Source of the DNA: Enterococcus moraviensis ATCC BAA-383
Lineage (GTDB): Bacteria; Bacillota; Bacilli; Lactobacillales; Enterococcaceae
NCBI RefSeq assembly: GCF_000407445.1
Contig: NZ_ASWB01000004.1
Location: forward strand, 1 to 64,000
Reading direction: 5' to 3'
Length of the DNA: 64,000 nucleotides
Part shown: in pieces, positions 46,673 to 57,091 of the stretch
Layout: every line of letters begins with the position of its first letter
Position numbering within the stretch: the stretch's first letter is position 1
The notes under the pieces: generated by a model
Database searches by the model: none
What the model was told of the DNA's origin: nothing
Seen by the model: the letters and a program-made list of their open reading frames with translations, nothing else
Made by a program: the position numbers and the translations under genes

Positions 46673-47773
46673 TTAATTTTTTTCATGCCAATAGCTTTTT
46701 GGGGTCATGTGTTCATATTTTTTGAATACCTTAATAAAATAACTTGCATCATTAAAATGAAGCAATGAACTGATCGTATTTAAATCGTACTGTTTAAATT
46801 CTAATAGTCGTTTACTTTCTTCTATTTTTTGCTTCATCACATATTGATTGAGGGAAAGTCCTACTTCTTTTTTAAACAACTTAGATAAATGAGGAACAGA
46901 GTAATTTGCATAAGCTGCAATCATCGGAATTGATACATTCGAGTAGATGTTTTTATGAATAAACTCACACGTTTTTTTGACCGTAGTAGAGTATTTGATA
47001 TAATTGTATTTACGCACCTCTTTGCAAAATAATAGTAGTATTTCTAAGATGGGCGGTTGTGTTCCAGAAAAGTGATCTTTTCGTTCAATGTCTTGAATCA
47101 AGTTGTCGCTTAAAGTATACGCTCGTTCATACGGAACACCGCCTTTGATTGCATACCTCGTAGAAACAGCTACAGCGACAATCAAGATGTTTTTTTGATT
47201 CCTCAATTCTGATTCAGTTGAAAGTATACCTGTCTGGCTATTTTGTTGAAAAGCATAATAATATCGTTTTACGGCTTCTTCGTTACCGTTCATTACTTCG
47301 AGGAACATAGCCTCTTCGCTTTCGAAGTCGTGATGATAAAGTTGTTGTTCAATTTGCTCACTTAGTATTTTTTCAATAATCGTTTCTCTTAGGTAGAGAA
47401 TATTTTGATTGAGAGACTGCACTTCTTTAGCTGTGAATTCTTTTTCCTTCATAAATAGATGAATAGTTTCAGAAATCTTCAATAACCGGTCGTTGTGAGA
47501 AATGAAATTGCCGACTTCATCATCAATGAATAGACAAACCAATTGATTTAACTCGTCGGTATCGTAAGCGAATAGTAGCAATTTTTGCTCTTTGAAATAA
47601 TAATTATGAATGATACTTGTTTGCGTGATTATTCGTTGAATTTGTTTAGCTGTCAACTGATGATTTGTAAGATTCTTTTGGTGACTGATCTGTCCATTTG
47701 CTTTATCCACAACAATATAAGAAAAAATAGCGATATCGGATAGATGGTTCAAAAATTTTATAAGCGCTATCAT
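46673..47773 (-). CDS. AraC-family transcriptional regulator with N-terminal sensor region
   Basis: A 366-residue protein whose last about 100 residues hold an AraC double helix-turn-helix (SIPMIAAYANYSVPHLSKLFKKEVG, then FNDASYFIKVFKKYEHMTPKSYW). The first about 250 residues are an unrecognised sensor-like part with ERAYTLSDNLIQDIER in its later section, typical of the YesN-like helical domain. ATG 47773 is chosen: AAAGGAG is 9 nt upstream, whereas the longer frame has no site. Divergent from the ROK gene. Confidence 0.82.
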   Translation of the reverse strand: MIALIKFLNHLSDIAIFSYIVVDKANGQISHQKNLTNHQLTAKQIQRIITQTSIIHNYYFKEQKLLLFAYDTDELNQLVCLFIDDEVGNFISHNDRLLKISETIHLFMKEKEFTAKEVQSLNQNILYLRETIIEKILSEQIEQQLYHHDFESEEAMFLEVMNGNEEAVKRYYYAFQQNSQTGILSTESELRNQKNILIVAVAVSTRYAIKGGVPYERAYTLSDNLIQDIERKDHFSGTQPPILEILLLFCKEVRKYNYIKYSTTVKKTCEFIHKNIYSNVSIPMIAAYANYSVPHLSKLFKKEVGLSLNQYVMKQKIEESKRLLEFKQYDLNTISSLLHFNDASYFIKVFKKYEHMTPKSYWHEKN

Positions 47774-47854
47774 TATTTTCAGCTCCTTTGATATAAAAAT
47801 ACCATTAATCATATAATTATACTATTATTTCTCTCTGAAACGAGTAAAATACAA

Positions 47855-47870
47855 TTGAAAGCGCTACTAA
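47855..47870 (+). promoter_or_regulatory. Imperfect cre-like site before the ROK gene
   Basis: TTGAAAGCGCTACTAA matches the cre consensus except for TA in place of the terminal CA. It is 34-49 nt upstream of the ROK gene start, in the divergent region to the AraC gene. Confidence 0.5.
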
Positions 47871-47903
47871 AATCCTATCAAGAGATAACAGGAGGAAACC
47901 CGT

Positions 47904-48821
47904 ATGACTGAATTAACCACTCATTTTTTAAGTATCGATATTGGAGGCACCTACATTAAGCACGCTTTAATCAATCGTAGCGGCCAAATTATTTTTGTGA
48001 AAAAGGAAGAGACTCCAAAGACTATTGAAGAGTTCAAAACCTGTTTAACAGGTATTCTTGATCAATACAAAGGACAAGTTAAAGCGGTAGCTGTTAGTTG
48101 TCCAGGGAAAATCGATTCAAAAGAAGGGATTGTCTATTATGGGGGTTCCTTATCTTACCTACATCAATTTCATTTGAAAGGATTTATTGAATCTTATATG
48201 AACTTGCGATGTGCCATAATGAATGATGGTAAATCAGCAGCACTTGCTGAACTGTGGTTAGGACAATTAAAAGACATCGAAAATGGCGGTGTGATGACAC
48301 TTGGTACAGGTATTGGTGGCGGTCTTGTTTTACATAAAACACTTCACTCTGGCAGTCATTTCCAAGCAGGAGAGTTAAGTTTTATGCTCCTTTCAACCGA
48401 TGTTCCGATCGGTTTGGGGACTGTTGCGGGAGCGAAAGGTTCTGCAGTAAATTTCATACGACAAGCGGCAAGCGTATTGAAATTAGAAGATCCGTTGAAT
48501 GGTAAAAAAGTTTTTGAGGAATTAGAAAAGAAAAATGAGTTGATTTATCCACTATTTGAAGAATTCTGTCGCAATGTGGTGATTGTTATCATGAATGTTC
48601 AATCTGTCGTTGATTTACAACGAATCGCTATTGGCGGCGGTATCAGTGCACAATCCATTCTTGTGGAAGAAATAAAGCGACAATATCAACAGTTACTTGC
48701 TTCTGTTCCGTTGTTAGAGACGATGTTGACGCCAGTAGAAATTGTTCCTTGTCATTTTAGAAATGAAGCGGGCTTGTTGGGCGCCTTGTATCATTTACTT
48801 GAAGAATTAGAAGGAAATTAA
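47904..48821 (+). CDS. ROK-family protein (sugar kinase or regulator-like)
   Basis: A 305-residue ROK protein with DIGGTYIKHALI for ATP, a GTGIGGGLVL phosphate loop and GGGISAQSILVEEI. The conserved zinc site CxCGxxGCxE typical of ROK sugar kinases is absent; the matching region reads AGELSFMLLSTDVPIGLG. No DNA-binding domain is present, so it is more likely a kinase of an unknown sugar than a NagC-type regulator. It is followed by an esterase 26 nt later, probably one operon. Confidence 0.82.
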   Translation: MTELTTHFLSIDIGGTYIKHALINRSGQIIFVKKEETPKTIEEFKTCLTGILDQYKGQVKAVAVSCPGKIDSKEGIVYYGGSLSYLHQFHLKGFIESYMNLRCAIMNDGKSAALAELWLGQLKDIENGGVMTLGTGIGGGLVLHKTLHSGSHFQAGELSFMLLSTDVPIGLGTVAGAKGSAVNFIRQAASVLKLEDPLNGKKVFEELEKKNELIYPLFEEFCRNVVIVIMNVQSVVDLQRIAIGGGISAQSILVEEIKRQYQQLLASVPLLETMLTPVEIVPCHFRNEAGLLGALYHLLEELEGN

Positions 48822-48847
48822 TCACTTAATTTGAGGGAGGAATCATA

Positions 48848-49957
48848 ATGGCACGAGAATACGATATAAAATTAGTAGAAGCAATCAAAAATAAACAATA
48901 TACAGAAGTTCGTAGAGAAGTATCGGTCATCGTAAAACCTATTCCAGATTGTGACATCGATGGCGCAATGGATCCGCGCGTATATAAAGGGGCTAAAAAA
49001 ATGAGTCTACTGACGAAATTTATCCCTAAGAGTATGCTGAAAATGGATGCCAGTCCAAAATCAATCAAACGCTTGCGAAAAATGTTTAACAGTGTGGATT
49101 CAACACCAATGGTTGAAGAGGACATTAAAGAAATGGCTTTTACGGTTAAAGCGGAAGATGGTTTTGATATTCCTATGACACGTTTTCAAACAGAAAAACC
49201 AATGGATCACTCACCTATCCTATATTTTATTCATGGTGGTGGTTTTTTTGCTGGGAGCACGGATGTTGTTAGAGAAGCTTTGAGATTATTTGTTAGTCAA
49301 ACCAATATGATTGCGGTCGGTATCGATTACCGATTAGCACCTGAAAATCCTTTTCCAATCGGGCATACGGATTGTTACACTGGCTTAAAATGGTTAGCCG
49401 ATCATGCGGAGGAATGGGGAGCAGATAAACGGAGTATTTTTGTAGCGGGAGATAGTGCTGGTGGAAACTTAACAGCCTACTGCAGTAACCGAAATATTGA
49501 AGAAAAGCGTGAAGATGTCTGTGGTCAAATTTTACTTTACCCAACACTTAATATGGGTGGTATCAAGGATCAATATACTGAATTTGATATTGATCAAGAT
49601 GTAGCGATTTATGCAAAACAAGCAAGTGTTATTCGTCCAGGTATTGAGATTTTCGGTGAAATGACGACTAGTTTATCTGATATTTTAGGAACAAAAGACA
49701 TTTTAACTAAATACCTAACGCCATATATGTCCGTCAGTGAACAAATGCCAACCACGATGATTACTTCAGGAGAGCATGATTTTTTAACCTTTGAAAGCTT
49801 AGCTTATGCTAAAAAACTGATTGATTTAGGTGTGGATACGACCGTTACTTTATACAGAGGTATGGGGCATGCGTATATTGATCATGTAGGGAATTATCCG
49901 CAGGCAGAAGATTGTATGCGAGATATTAGTGAATTTATTAAGAAAAATAGGAGATAA
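48848..49957 (+). CDS. Alpha/beta-hydrolase, HSL (hormone-sensitive lipase) type esterase
   Basis: A 369-residue hydrolase with the HSL oxyanion motif IHGGGFFAGS, the nucleophile VAGDSAGGNLTAY, the acid in TSGEHDFL and the His in GMGHAYID. Family members hydrolyse short-chain esters. An extra N-terminal 100 residues form a cap. AGGGAGG precedes ATG 48848. It follows the ROK gene closely and may act on the same, possibly acetylated, sugar. Confidence 0.86.
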   Translation: MAREYDIKLVEAIKNKQYTEVRREVSVIVKPIPDCDIDGAMDPRVYKGAKKMSLLTKFIPKSMLKMDASPKSIKRLRKMFNSVDSTPMVEEDIKEMAFTVKAEDGFDIPMTRFQTEKPMDHSPILYFIHGGGFFAGSTDVVREALRLFVSQTNMIAVGIDYRLAPENPFPIGHTDCYTGLKWLADHAEEWGADKRSIFVAGDSAGGNLTAYCSNRNIEEKREDVCGQILLYPTLNMGGIKDQYTEFDIDQDVAIYAKQASVIRPGIEIFGEMTTSLSDILGTKDILTKYLTPYMSVSEQMPTTMITSGEHDFLTFESLAYAKKLIDLGVDTTVTLYRGMGHAYIDHVGNYPQAEDCMRDISEFIKKNRR

Positions 49958-50146
49958 ACTAAAATAGTTCTTCGTGTCATCATTGTCTATAACCCAATGA
50001 ATCTATAGGGCTAGTTTTTTTAAGTAGAGAAGTTATTTTAGTAGAATTGGGCTATCATTTAACAGTAGACGAGGCTTGCAATGTATATTACTATGAGAAT
50101 TATAAATGTCGTTTAAAGGATATACGAAAGACTTGGGGGATTTGTT

Positions 50147-50884
50147 ATGAAAAAAATGAAAAACAGTATTTTGTTAGGTTGTTACTTGGTACTTTCTGGA
50201 TTATTAGTTGGGTGTGGTGATCCCAATAAATCAACTGCCGATACTGATAAAGCATCATCTAGCAGTAAAGAAACCACAGAATTAACCGTTAGTAGCACAG
50301 AAAGTAAAGAAGCCACAGAAACCAAAGAAACTACAGAGTCAACTACTGAACAATCAAGCACAGTTCAGGATACGCAAGAAACGGATGAGTCACATGAAGA
50401 TGCAAGCGAAGAGCAACCAACCGAAGCAACTCAATCAATGAATCTTTCTCAAATTCAGCAAGGCGATTATTCAAGCTTGAATGGAACGTGGGGAAATGGC
50501 TTAGGAAATACTATTTTTGTAGCAAACAATACAATGAGTTTTACAGACATTTCTAACCAGAAGGAAGCAGCAGAAATCACTGGTTTAAACGTTGATATTC
50601 CTCAACTAAATTCACCAGAGGGAACGCCTGAGTTGGTATCGTTCATGGGAAATAGTGACAAAGTTTCTTCTTATGAACAGCAACTAGGCATTGAAGAAAA
50701 TCAAGGATTTGTTTCTTTAAGAAGTAACCTTCCAGGAGCCGTGATTTACGTCTCTTTTTTACCAAAAGGTACAATGGGTGATATACTAGAGGGAGATACC
50801 GAAAGAGATAAAATTGTGGCTGTAGGCACACAAAACACTGCTACATCCGTTCGCGCAGATTATGTCTATTATAAAATCGACTAA
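50147..50884 (+). CDS. Lipoprotein with C-terminal DUF6287-like domain
   Basis: A 245-residue lipoprotein with signal peptide and LLVGC lipobox (Cys23), then a long Ser/Thr/Glu low-complexity spacer to about residue 100. The C-terminal domain opens QGDYSSLNGTWGNGLGNTIFV, which is like the DUF6287 family common in enterococcal and streptococcal lipoproteins. Function unknown. A terminator follows. Confidence 0.7.
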   Translation: MKKMKNSILLGCYLVLSGLLVGCGDPNKSTADTDKASSSSKETTELTVSSTESKEATETKETTESTTEQSSTVQDTQETDESHEDASEEQPTEATQSMNLSQIQQGDYSSLNGTWGNGLGNTIFVANNTMSFTDISNQKEAAEITGLNVDIPQLNSPEGTPELVSFMGNSDKVSSYEQQLGIEENQGFVSLRSNLPGAVIYVSFLPKGTMGDILEGDTERDKIVAVGTQNTATSVRADYVYYKID

Positions 50885-50893
50885 GATAGTTTT

Positions 50894-50931
50894 ATATAGG
50901 GTAAACTTATCGACAGATGAGTTTACCCTAT
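50894..50931. terminator. Bidirectional terminator
   Basis: TATAGGGTAAACT / AGTTTACCCTATA perfect stem between the convergent lipoprotein and dihydrouridine synthase genes. Confidence 0.85.
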
Positions 50932-50935
50932 AATC

Positions 50936-51949
50936 TTAGTCTGTTTCTTTACCTAGTTCCTCTTCTTCGTCAACAGATAAACTATTTGCTGGACCTTTAT
51001 AAAACTCTCCCAAAATCATCCGAACTTCATCTGTCGATTTCGTCCCCATCAATTTCACACGCAAATCGCTAGCACCAGGGAATCCTTTCACATAAATCTT
51101 AAAGAAACGGTGCAAACCAACGATGGAGCGTGGAACCATCTCTGCATAATGATCCTGTAAATCAAGCTGCATCTCTAATAAGCCAAGCAACTCTTTTGGC
51201 GAATGCTTTTTTGGTTCTTTTTCAAATGCATAAGGATTTTTAAAAATTCCTCGACCGATCATAATGCCGTCAACACCGTATTGTTCTGCAAGCTGTAAAC
51301 CGACCTGCCGATCAGGAATGTCCCCATTGATCGTAATCAAGGTTTGCGGAGCAACACGATCACGGATTTCCATGATTTGAGGAATCAAGTCCCAGTGAGC
51401 ATCGACTTTACTCATTTCATTACGCGTTCGTAAGTGAACAGAAAGGTTGGCAATATCTTGCTTCAATAAATGGGTGATCCAGTCTTCCATTTCAGCAATT
51501 TCTGCATAGCCGATCCTTGTTTTAACACTGACTGGCAAACCACCAGCTTTGGCCGCTTCAATCAATTCAGCCGCTACTTCTGGTCTTAAAATTAAACCGC
51601 TCCCTTTACCACGTCCTGCAACGTTAGGAACAGGGCACCCCATATTAAGATCTATTCCTTTAAAGCCCATTTCGGCTAATCCTCGGCTCATCTCGCTAAA
51701 GAATGTAGGATTGTCACCCCAAATATGAGCGACCATAGGCTGTTCATCTTCAGTAAAAATCAAACGGCCACGTACGCTTTCGATACCATCAGGATGGCAA
51801 TAACTATCCGAATTCGTAAATTCAGTAAAGAAGACATCAGGTGCGCCTGCTGCTTTGACAACATGGCGAAAGACAACATCCGTCACATCTTCCATTGGTG
51901 CTAAAATAAAAAAAGGCTTTGGTAACTCTGCCCAAAAATTATTCATCAT
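50936..51949 (-). CDS. tRNA-dihydrouridine synthase
   Basis: A 337-residue Dus-family flavoenzyme with the N-terminal LAPMEDVTD, the conserved [15 protein letters not shown] with catalytic Cys105, SVKTRIG and INGDIPD, and NGxx[14 protein letters not shown]. It reduces uridines in tRNA D-loops with NADPH and FMN. The exact subfamily (DusA, B or C) cannot be set by eye. Monocistronic and convergent to the upstream lipoprotein gene. Confidence 0.9.
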   Translation of the reverse strand: MMNNFWAELPKPFFILAPMEDVTDVVFRHVVKAAGAPDVFFTEFTNSDSYCHPDGIESVRGRLIFTEDEQPMVAHIWGDNPTFFSEMSRGLAEMGFKGIDLNMGCPVPNVAGRGKGSGLILRPEVAAELIEAAKAGGLPVSVKTRIGYAEIAEMEDWITHLLKQDIANLSVHLRTRNEMSKVDAHWDLIPQIMEIRDRVAPQTLITINGDIPDRQVGLQLAEQYGVDGIMIGRGIFKNPYAFEKEPKKHSPKELLGLLEMQLDLQDHYAEMVPRSIVGLHRFFKIYVKGFPGASDLRVKLMGTKSTDEVRMILGEFYKGPANSLSVDEEEELGKETD

Positions 51950-52133
51950 TAAATACTCTCCACTCTATTGCTTTCGGTTACGATCTGAAAAACATACTCA
52001 TTATACTAATAATATTGGAAAGAATCAAAGGGAAGAGCTGAGTAAATCCGCAGTATCGAAAGTTTGCTTATTTTTAGTAAGTGTATTATACTTCTTTTGT
52101 CAGTTTAATTCTAAACCAAAGGAGGCATAATCG

Positions 52134-52556
52134 ATGGAAAAATTATCAATTTTAGAAAAAGTAAAATTAAGTTGTTGGATGTCCATTTTGCAGTTTGTTC
52201 AAAAGAGCAATAGCAAGTCTAATGAGTTTCTAAAACAATATGACTTGAATGCTTCAAAATTCGATATGCTACATCAGATTCAGGAAAACCAACCAATCAC
52301 ACAAAAGGAACTAGGAGAAAAATTGCTTATCTCCAAGGGTGGTGTTTCTCAAATGATCAAACAGTTTGAAACGGATGGTTGGATCACGCGTCAACAACAA
52401 TGGAAAGAAAAATACATATCCTTAACGACTAGAGGTCAAGAACTGCTAGATAGTTGCTTTATTGCACAAAGTAAGCAACAAGCAGCAGCTTTTGACAATT
52501 TAACGAAACAAGAAGTTCTTCAGTTAGCGAAAATCAGCAAAAAATTGATGAAATAA
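52134..52556 (+). CDS. MarR-family transcriptional regulator
   Basis: A 140-residue winged-helix protein: LHQIQENQPITQKELGEKLLISKGGVSQMIKQFETDGWI, followed by a wing around RQQQWKEKYISLT. It is the first gene of a likely operon with an LLM flavin monooxygenase and an FMN reductase and probably represses it until an aromatic or oxidant ligand binds. AAAGGAGG is upstream. Confidence 0.88.
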   Translation: MEKLSILEKVKLSCWMSILQFVQKSNSKSNEFLKQYDLNASKFDMLHQIQENQPITQKELGEKLLISKGGVSQMIKQFETDGWITRQQQWKEKYISLTTRGQELLDSCFIAQSKQQAAAFDNLTKQEVLQLAKISKKLMK

Positions 52557-52593
52557 TAACTATAGTTGGATAGTAAAGAAGAGGTGCAGGAAA

Positions 52594-53673
52594 ATGAATA
52601 AAAAAATAAATGAAAAATTTGGAATTGATTCCTCAAATGGGATGGAAATAGGGCTGTATTCACTAGGCGATCATGTCAAAAATCCAATGACAGGAAAGCT
52701 GATCAGTGAACAACAACGAATCAATGACATTATCGAAGCAGCAAAATTTGCCGATGAAGCAGGAATCGATGTGTTTGGTGTTGGTGAAAGTCATCAAAGT
52801 CATTTTATCGGGCAAGCGAATCAAGTGATTTTATCGGCAATCGCAGCGCAAACAAAAGATATTAAGATTTCTAGTTCAGTAACAGTTTTAAGTACCAATG
52901 ATCCAGTCCGAGTGTATGAAGAGTATGCCACATTAGACTTGATTTCAAATGGTCGTGCTGAAATCGTTGCAGGACGGGGCTCGCGTGTCGGGGTTTATGA
53001 ATTGCTTGGGTTTGATTTAAAAGATTATGAAGAATTGTTTGAAGAAAAAATGCACTTGCTAAAATTATTAAATGAAGCTGCACCAAACGAACGAATGAAC
53101 TGGGAAGGTGCATTTCGTGCTCCGTTGCAAAATGCTGAGATTTTACCGCAGCCTGTTCGGGGACACTTGCCTGTTTGGCGCGCAGTGGGAGGTCCAGCTG
53201 ATAGTGCAATCAAGGCTGGTTTAGATGGTATTCCAATGATGCTTACGACATTGGCAGGCCCTGCACCGATCTTTAAGAGAGCGGTGGATGCGTATCGTTT
53301 ATCTTTGAAAGAAGCAGGTTACGATGAAAAGGAATTTCCACTGGCAACAACAAGTTTGTTTTATGTAGCTGAAACAGGTAGCCAAGCGCGGAAAGAAATG
53401 TATCCATTTTTGAATGCTGGTTGGTCAGCGATTCGTGGTGGAACCTATCCAAAACAACATTTTGCTCAATCACAAGATACACGAGACACTTTAATGGTTG
53501 GAGGCGTCAATGAAATTATCGAGAAGATGCTTTACCAATATGAATTATATGGCCATCAACGCTTTATGGCACAAATCGATTTTGGTGGTGTCCCTTTGGA
53601 TCTAGTGAAGAAAAACATTGAATTGATTGCGACCAAAGTGATGCCTGAAGTTAAAAAGTATACCAAAGAATAG
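52594..53673 (+). CDS. Luciferase-like (LLM class) flavin-dependent oxidoreductase
   Basis: A 359-residue TIM-barrel flavoprotein of the bacterial luciferase-like family: MEIGLYSLGDH near residue 17, FGVGESHQSHF, SSSVTVLSTNDPVRVYE, and AGRGSRVGVYELLGFD. It would use reduced FMN, supplied by the reductase encoded next, for oxidation of an unknown small molecule. It lies 37 nt after marR and 8 nt before the reductase. Function is family-level only. Confidence 0.87.
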   Translation: MNKKINEKFGIDSSNGMEIGLYSLGDHVKNPMTGKLISEQQRINDIIEAAKFADEAGIDVFGVGESHQSHFIGQANQVILSAIAAQTKDIKISSSVTVLSTNDPVRVYEEYATLDLISNGRAEIVAGRGSRVGVYELLGFDLKDYEELFEEKMHLLKLLNEAAPNERMNWEGAFRAPLQNAEILPQPVRGHLPVWRAVGGPADSAIKAGLDGIPMMLTTLAGPAPIFKRAVDAYRLSLKEAGYDEKEFPLATTSLFYVAETGSQARKEMYPFLNAGWSAIRGGTYPKQHFAQSQDTRDTLMVGGVNEIIEKMLYQYELYGHQRFMAQIDFGGVPLDLVKKNIELIATKVMPEVKKYTKE

Positions 53674-53681
53674 GATGAATA

Positions 53682-54251
53682 GTGATGAAAATAGTTGCAA
53701 TAATCGGCTCCGCTTTTGGGAGTAAATCAAGGGTAGCTGTTAATTATACAATCAACAAAATAAAAGTAGTTCGAACAGATGCTGAAGTGGAAATCATCGA
53801 TTTTTCAGAAATACACTTTCCGTTTGCTGATGGACGTGACTATCTTCAACACGAAGGTGAAGTTGGTAAAGCCTTGAAAAAAATCATGGAAGCAGACGGC
53901 TTGATTATTGGGACACCGATTTTCCAAGCATCGATGCCAGGAACATTGAAAAATTTATTTGATATGTTGCCTGTTAATGCATTTCGGAATAAAGTTGCTG
54001 GAATGATCGTCACAGCTGGTTCGGAAAAACATTTTTTGATTCCAGAACAGCAAATTCGTCCCGTACTAAGTTATATGAAAGCTAATTTAGTCCCGAACTA
54101 TGTGTTTATTACCGATCAAGATATTATTCGTCAAGAAATCAAGAATCCCGATATTGAATTTCGATTGGATCGATTTGTGGATGACTTTTTCTTATTGCTG
54201 GATACGTATCAAACAATGATTCAGCAAAAAGAAGCGGAATATGATTTTTAG
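53682..54251 (+). CDS. NADPH-dependent FMN reductase
   Basis: A 189-residue flavodoxin-like protein: IIGSAFGSKSRVAVNY phosphate loop, and GTPIFQASMPGTLKNLFDMLP, the second FMN contact. It belongs to the NADPH-dependent FMN reductase family, providing reduced flavin to the luciferase-like enzyme. The start falls 8 nt after that gene, indicating co-translation. A bidirectional terminator follows. Confidence 0.88.
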   Translation: MMKIVAIIGSAFGSKSRVAVNYTINKIKVVRTDAEVEIIDFSEIHFPFADGRDYLQHEGEVGKALKKIMEADGLIIGTPIFQASMPGTLKNLFDMLPVNAFRNKVAGMIVTAGSEKHFLIPEQQIRPVLSYMKANLVPNYVFITDQDIIRQEIKNPDIEFRLDRFVDDFFLLLDTYQTMIQQKEAEYDF

Positions 54252-54265
54252 TAATTTAGGTAAAA

Positions 54266-54315
54266 AAATAGCTACGGTTTCTTCTATTTATAAAGAGAGA
54301 CCGTAGCTATTTTCT
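54266..54315. terminator. Bidirectional terminator
   Basis: AAATAGCTACGGT / ACCGTAGCTATTTT with an inner TTTCTTC-type loop, shared by the FMN reductase gene and the convergent oleate hydratase gene. Confidence 0.88.
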
Positions 54316-54337
54316 GTTTCAATACAGTGTCGTGCGT

Positions 54338-56110
54338 TTAAATCAAATCAGCATCTTTTAAAATATCCCCGATATACGTATCTTTTGTTTTATCAACAAA
54401 CTTCTCAACGATTTTCCGTTCTACAAAAGGCAATTCCATTTCAGTTAGTTTTTTCTTATCAGATAAATAGTAAACAGAATTAGCTAAAGTCCGTAAATCG
54501 TAAGCTGATGCAAAAACTTCTGGAACACCACGTTCAACGTCTAATAATTGATAGACAGCTTCCATCGCAGTTCTAACAGAGTATTCAGTAGTGAAGACAG
54601 TATCTCGCTCCGTTTCTGCAAAGTTTCCGATAAACGCTAAGTTTTTAGAACCGTTAGGAATGACTAAAGGACGGTCTCCTGGTTCACGTAACATAAAGTA
54701 AGAGGTGATAAATGGCATATAAACTGGAATTGCTGTACACGAATGTTCCGCAAATTTAATGATATCTTCTTCTGGAACACCTAAGTGATACATCAACTCT
54801 TGTGCAATTTCCTCACCGGAACATTGTTCGATTGGTTTTTTTATATAATTTCCAGGAGTATTTGATAGTAAACCATAGACCCAAGTGATCGATTGTTGTT
54901 CATTTTGTTCTTTAAAGTGAGGTTGACGATGCATTGCAAAACTCATTAACCAGTTGGAATCTTTGATCGTGATGATTCCGCCCGTCACAATTTTGCCTGT
55001 TCGCAATTTACGATGTGTCAGTCTAGAAATATAAGGCTCGATATCGAAGTTTTCCCATGTTACAGTAGCAGAAACGAACCAACTTTCTGCTGGTAAATTT
55101 TCACAAAAGACATCAGGATTTCCGAATTCTGGTGATTGTTTTGCTAAATTTTTCCAAAGGTTCCAACTACCGCCTAGGTCATGTGTGATCGGTGCGGGTG
55201 TATGGTGGTCGCCCTCTGTTGAACTTTCAGTGATTGAACCGTTTGTTACGAAAACCAAGTCATTTTCGGTTAAGTGAATTTCTTCTGTTTTACCAGCTTT
55301 GGTTAGTAAGATACTTTTCGCAACTTTTGTTTCTTCGGTGATATCCACTTTGATATCATTGATTTTTGTTTCATATTGGAAATCTACACCATTGTCGTCT
55401 AAAAAGGCTAATAATGGTTTGACTAAAGACTCAAATTGATTATAACGTGTAAATTTTAAAGCAGTAAAATCTGGTAACCCTTTAATATGATGAATAAAGC
55501 GCATCACGTAGCGTCTCATTTCAATAGCGGAGTGCCATTTTTCAAAAGCGAACATCGTACACCAATATAACCAAAAATTCGATTCAAAAAATTCTTCGGT
55601 GAAGACATCTTTAATTCGTTTTCCGATTAGTTTATCTTCTGAGGTCATAAATAAATCAACGAGTTCTTTTTGTGCTTTTTTAGAGAGCGTAAATTCACCA
55701 TCATCTGAGGCGCGTTCGCCTCGATTATAAATAATACGGCAGTTTGAAGAGTTAGGATCGTCATGATCTAGCCAATAAAATTCATCTAATACAGAAGCAT
55801 CCTCAACTTCTAGTGAAGGAACAGAACGGAAAAGATCCCACAAACATTCAAAATGGTTTTCCATTTCACGTCCACCTCGTGTAACAAAACCATCATGGGG
55901 AATGAATTTTCCATCCAAAGAGCCACCTGATAAGGATAGTTCCTCAAAAATATGGATATGTTCACCTTTCATGTGTCCGTCACGAATCAAAAAGACTGCT
56001 GCTGCTAAACCGGCTAATCCTGCACCGACGATATAGGCATTTTTCTCATCTACGCCGTCAGGTTTTCTGCTTCTTGCAAATGCTTCATAGTTTCCACTTA
56101 CGTACTTCAT
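54338..56110 (-). CDS. ohyA: Oleate hydratase
   Basis: A 590-residue FAD-dependent fatty-acid double-bond hydratase of the MCRA family. Seen are the FAD fold [18 protein letters not shown] (29-34), [31 protein letters not shown], and [22 protein letters not shown]. It hydrates oleic acid to 10-hydroxystearate and so detoxifies host fatty acids. Start is ATG 56110 ([23 protein letters not shown] upstream); the frame stays open to 56200 without support. It belongs to the myosin-cross-reactive antigen group of streptococci and enterococci. Confidence 0.93.
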   Translation of the reverse strand: MKYVSGNYEAFARSRKPDGVDEKNAYIVGAGLAGLAAAVFLIRDGHMKGEHIHIFEELSLSGGSLDGKFIPHDGFVTRGGREMENHFECLWDLFRSVPSLEVEDASVLDEFYWLDHDDPNSSNCRIIYNRGERASDDGEFTLSKKAQKELVDLFMTSEDKLIGKRIKDVFTEEFFESNFWLYWCTMFAFEKWHSAIEMRRYVMRFIHHIKGLPDFTALKFTRYNQFESLVKPLLAFLDDNGVDFQYETKINDIKVDITEETKVAKSILLTKAGKTEEIHLTENDLVFVTNGSITESSTEGDHHTPAPITHDLGGSWNLWKNLAKQSPEFGNPDVFCENLPAESWFVSATVTWENFDIEPYISRLTHRKLRTGKIVTGGIITIKDSNWLMSFAMHRQPHFKEQNEQQSITWVYGLLSNTPGNYIKKPIEQCSGEEIAQELMYHLGVPEEDIIKFAEHSCTAIPVYMPFITSYFMLREPGDRPLVIPNGSKNLAFIGNFAETERDTVFTTEYSVRTAMEAVYQLLDVERGVPEVFASAYDLRTLANSVYYLSDKKKLTEMELPFVERKIVEKFVDKTKDTYIGDILKDADLI

Positions 56111-56238
56111 AAAGATCCCTCCTGATTTTTGATTTGTTACACTATTATTGTAGCAAGGATCATTTTTACTCACAAAGGATAGCAGAAGGAAATTGGACAA
56201 TTGATGGTTTCTGTCTAGAAAATTTTCTGTTGCAAAAT

Positions 56239-56276
56239 AAAAAGCACACTTGAAGGATTTACTACGAGTGCGCGTG
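56239..56276 (-). terminator. Hairpin after the GIY-YIG-like gene
   Basis: Minus strand GCGCACTCG ... AAGTGTGC with G-U pairs, followed by TTTTTATT. A moderate terminator. Confidence 0.55.
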
Positions 56277-56287
56277 ATGATTATTTT

Positions 56288-57091
56288 TTAAACGACCGTC
56301 CATTCGTTCAATGTCTTTCCATTAGCGTCTATCAGCTCTAACCAACTATTTGTTCCGCCGAAGTATAAAAATAAACCAACTTCATTTACACTTTTTAAAA
56401 TGATGTCTTCAGTTGTTCTGTTGTTTTTGACTTTATCTTTATGGTCTTCTCGAATTCTTTGACCCATTTTTGCAGAAAATCCTAGAGACCCATCTTTGTT
56501 AAGGGGTGGATTTGCCATTATAGTAGCGCCAGCTTTTAGAAGCATTTCATTTCGCTTGTGCCAAAGTGCGGTTGCTTTACTATCTCTCGTATCAATAAAA
56601 AATTCGATTTGGCTAACTTCTTTAGTCCATTTATGACGTGCTTTAGCTGGTTTTGCTTTCTCTTTTTTAGGTTCTTCCTTCTGTTTTAGAGGATAGCCAA
56701 ATTTTTCAAGAATAAATAATACTTCGTCTTTATAGGTGGTGACCGTTTTTTGATAACTTGCAGGAATTTTTGTTTCTAGCTGAGAGGGGGCAATCAATTG
56801 AATGCCGTTTTCTATAGCATCAGTGGTGAGCTGTTGCATTAAATAGTCTAATTCAATATCCCAAGATGGCGCAATTGTGATTATTTTGTTGAAATCTAAC
56901 TCATTTTGAAAAGTACCAGTTTCTGATTTTCCTATTGAAATAACCGTATTATCCTTAAGTAGAATGTAGACAGCTGGTTGATCAAGTGCAATGTTACCGC
57001 TGTTTTCAATAATCGTGATGGTTCCGTAGTTGTTGCTCATTTCAATGCTTGTTTTTGTTTCTGTGATACGCACATTTAGTTGTATTTCCAT
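56288..57091 (-). CDS. Hypothetical protein with GIY-YIG-like N-terminal segment
   Basis: A 267-residue protein. Residues about 40-60 read AVYILLKDNTVISIGKSETG, which fits the GIY-YIG nuclease pattern (G-x-YIL..., then IGKS), followed by WDIELDYLMQQLTTDAIENG, where family members have the Glu that binds metal. The middle is Lys/Glu rich, and a C-terminal part (about 190-267) resembles DUF4357-type adapters in size. Start is ATG 57091 with AAAGGAG; the longer frame to 57199 has no site. It faces away from the recombinase segment, and the outward promoters in that segment point toward it. Confidence 0.6.
   Translation of the reverse strand: MEIQLNVRITETKTSIEMSNNYGTITIIENSGNIALDQPAVYILLKDNTVISIGKSETGTFQNELDFNKIITIAPSWDIELDYLMQQLTTDAIENGIQLIAPSQLETKIPASYQKTVTTYKDEVLFILEKFGYPLKQKEEPKKEKAKPAKARHKWTKEVSQIEFFIDTRDSKATALWHKRNEMLLKAGATIMANPPLNKDGSLGFSAKMGQRIREDHKDKVKNNRTTEDIILKSVNEVGLFLYFGGTNSWLELIDANGKTLNEWTVV

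Noticed and set aside
51855-52130. A 91-residue reading frame before marR
   Set aside because: It overlaps the end of the dihydrouridine synthase gene on the other strand, has no ribosome-binding site and no recognisable protein character.
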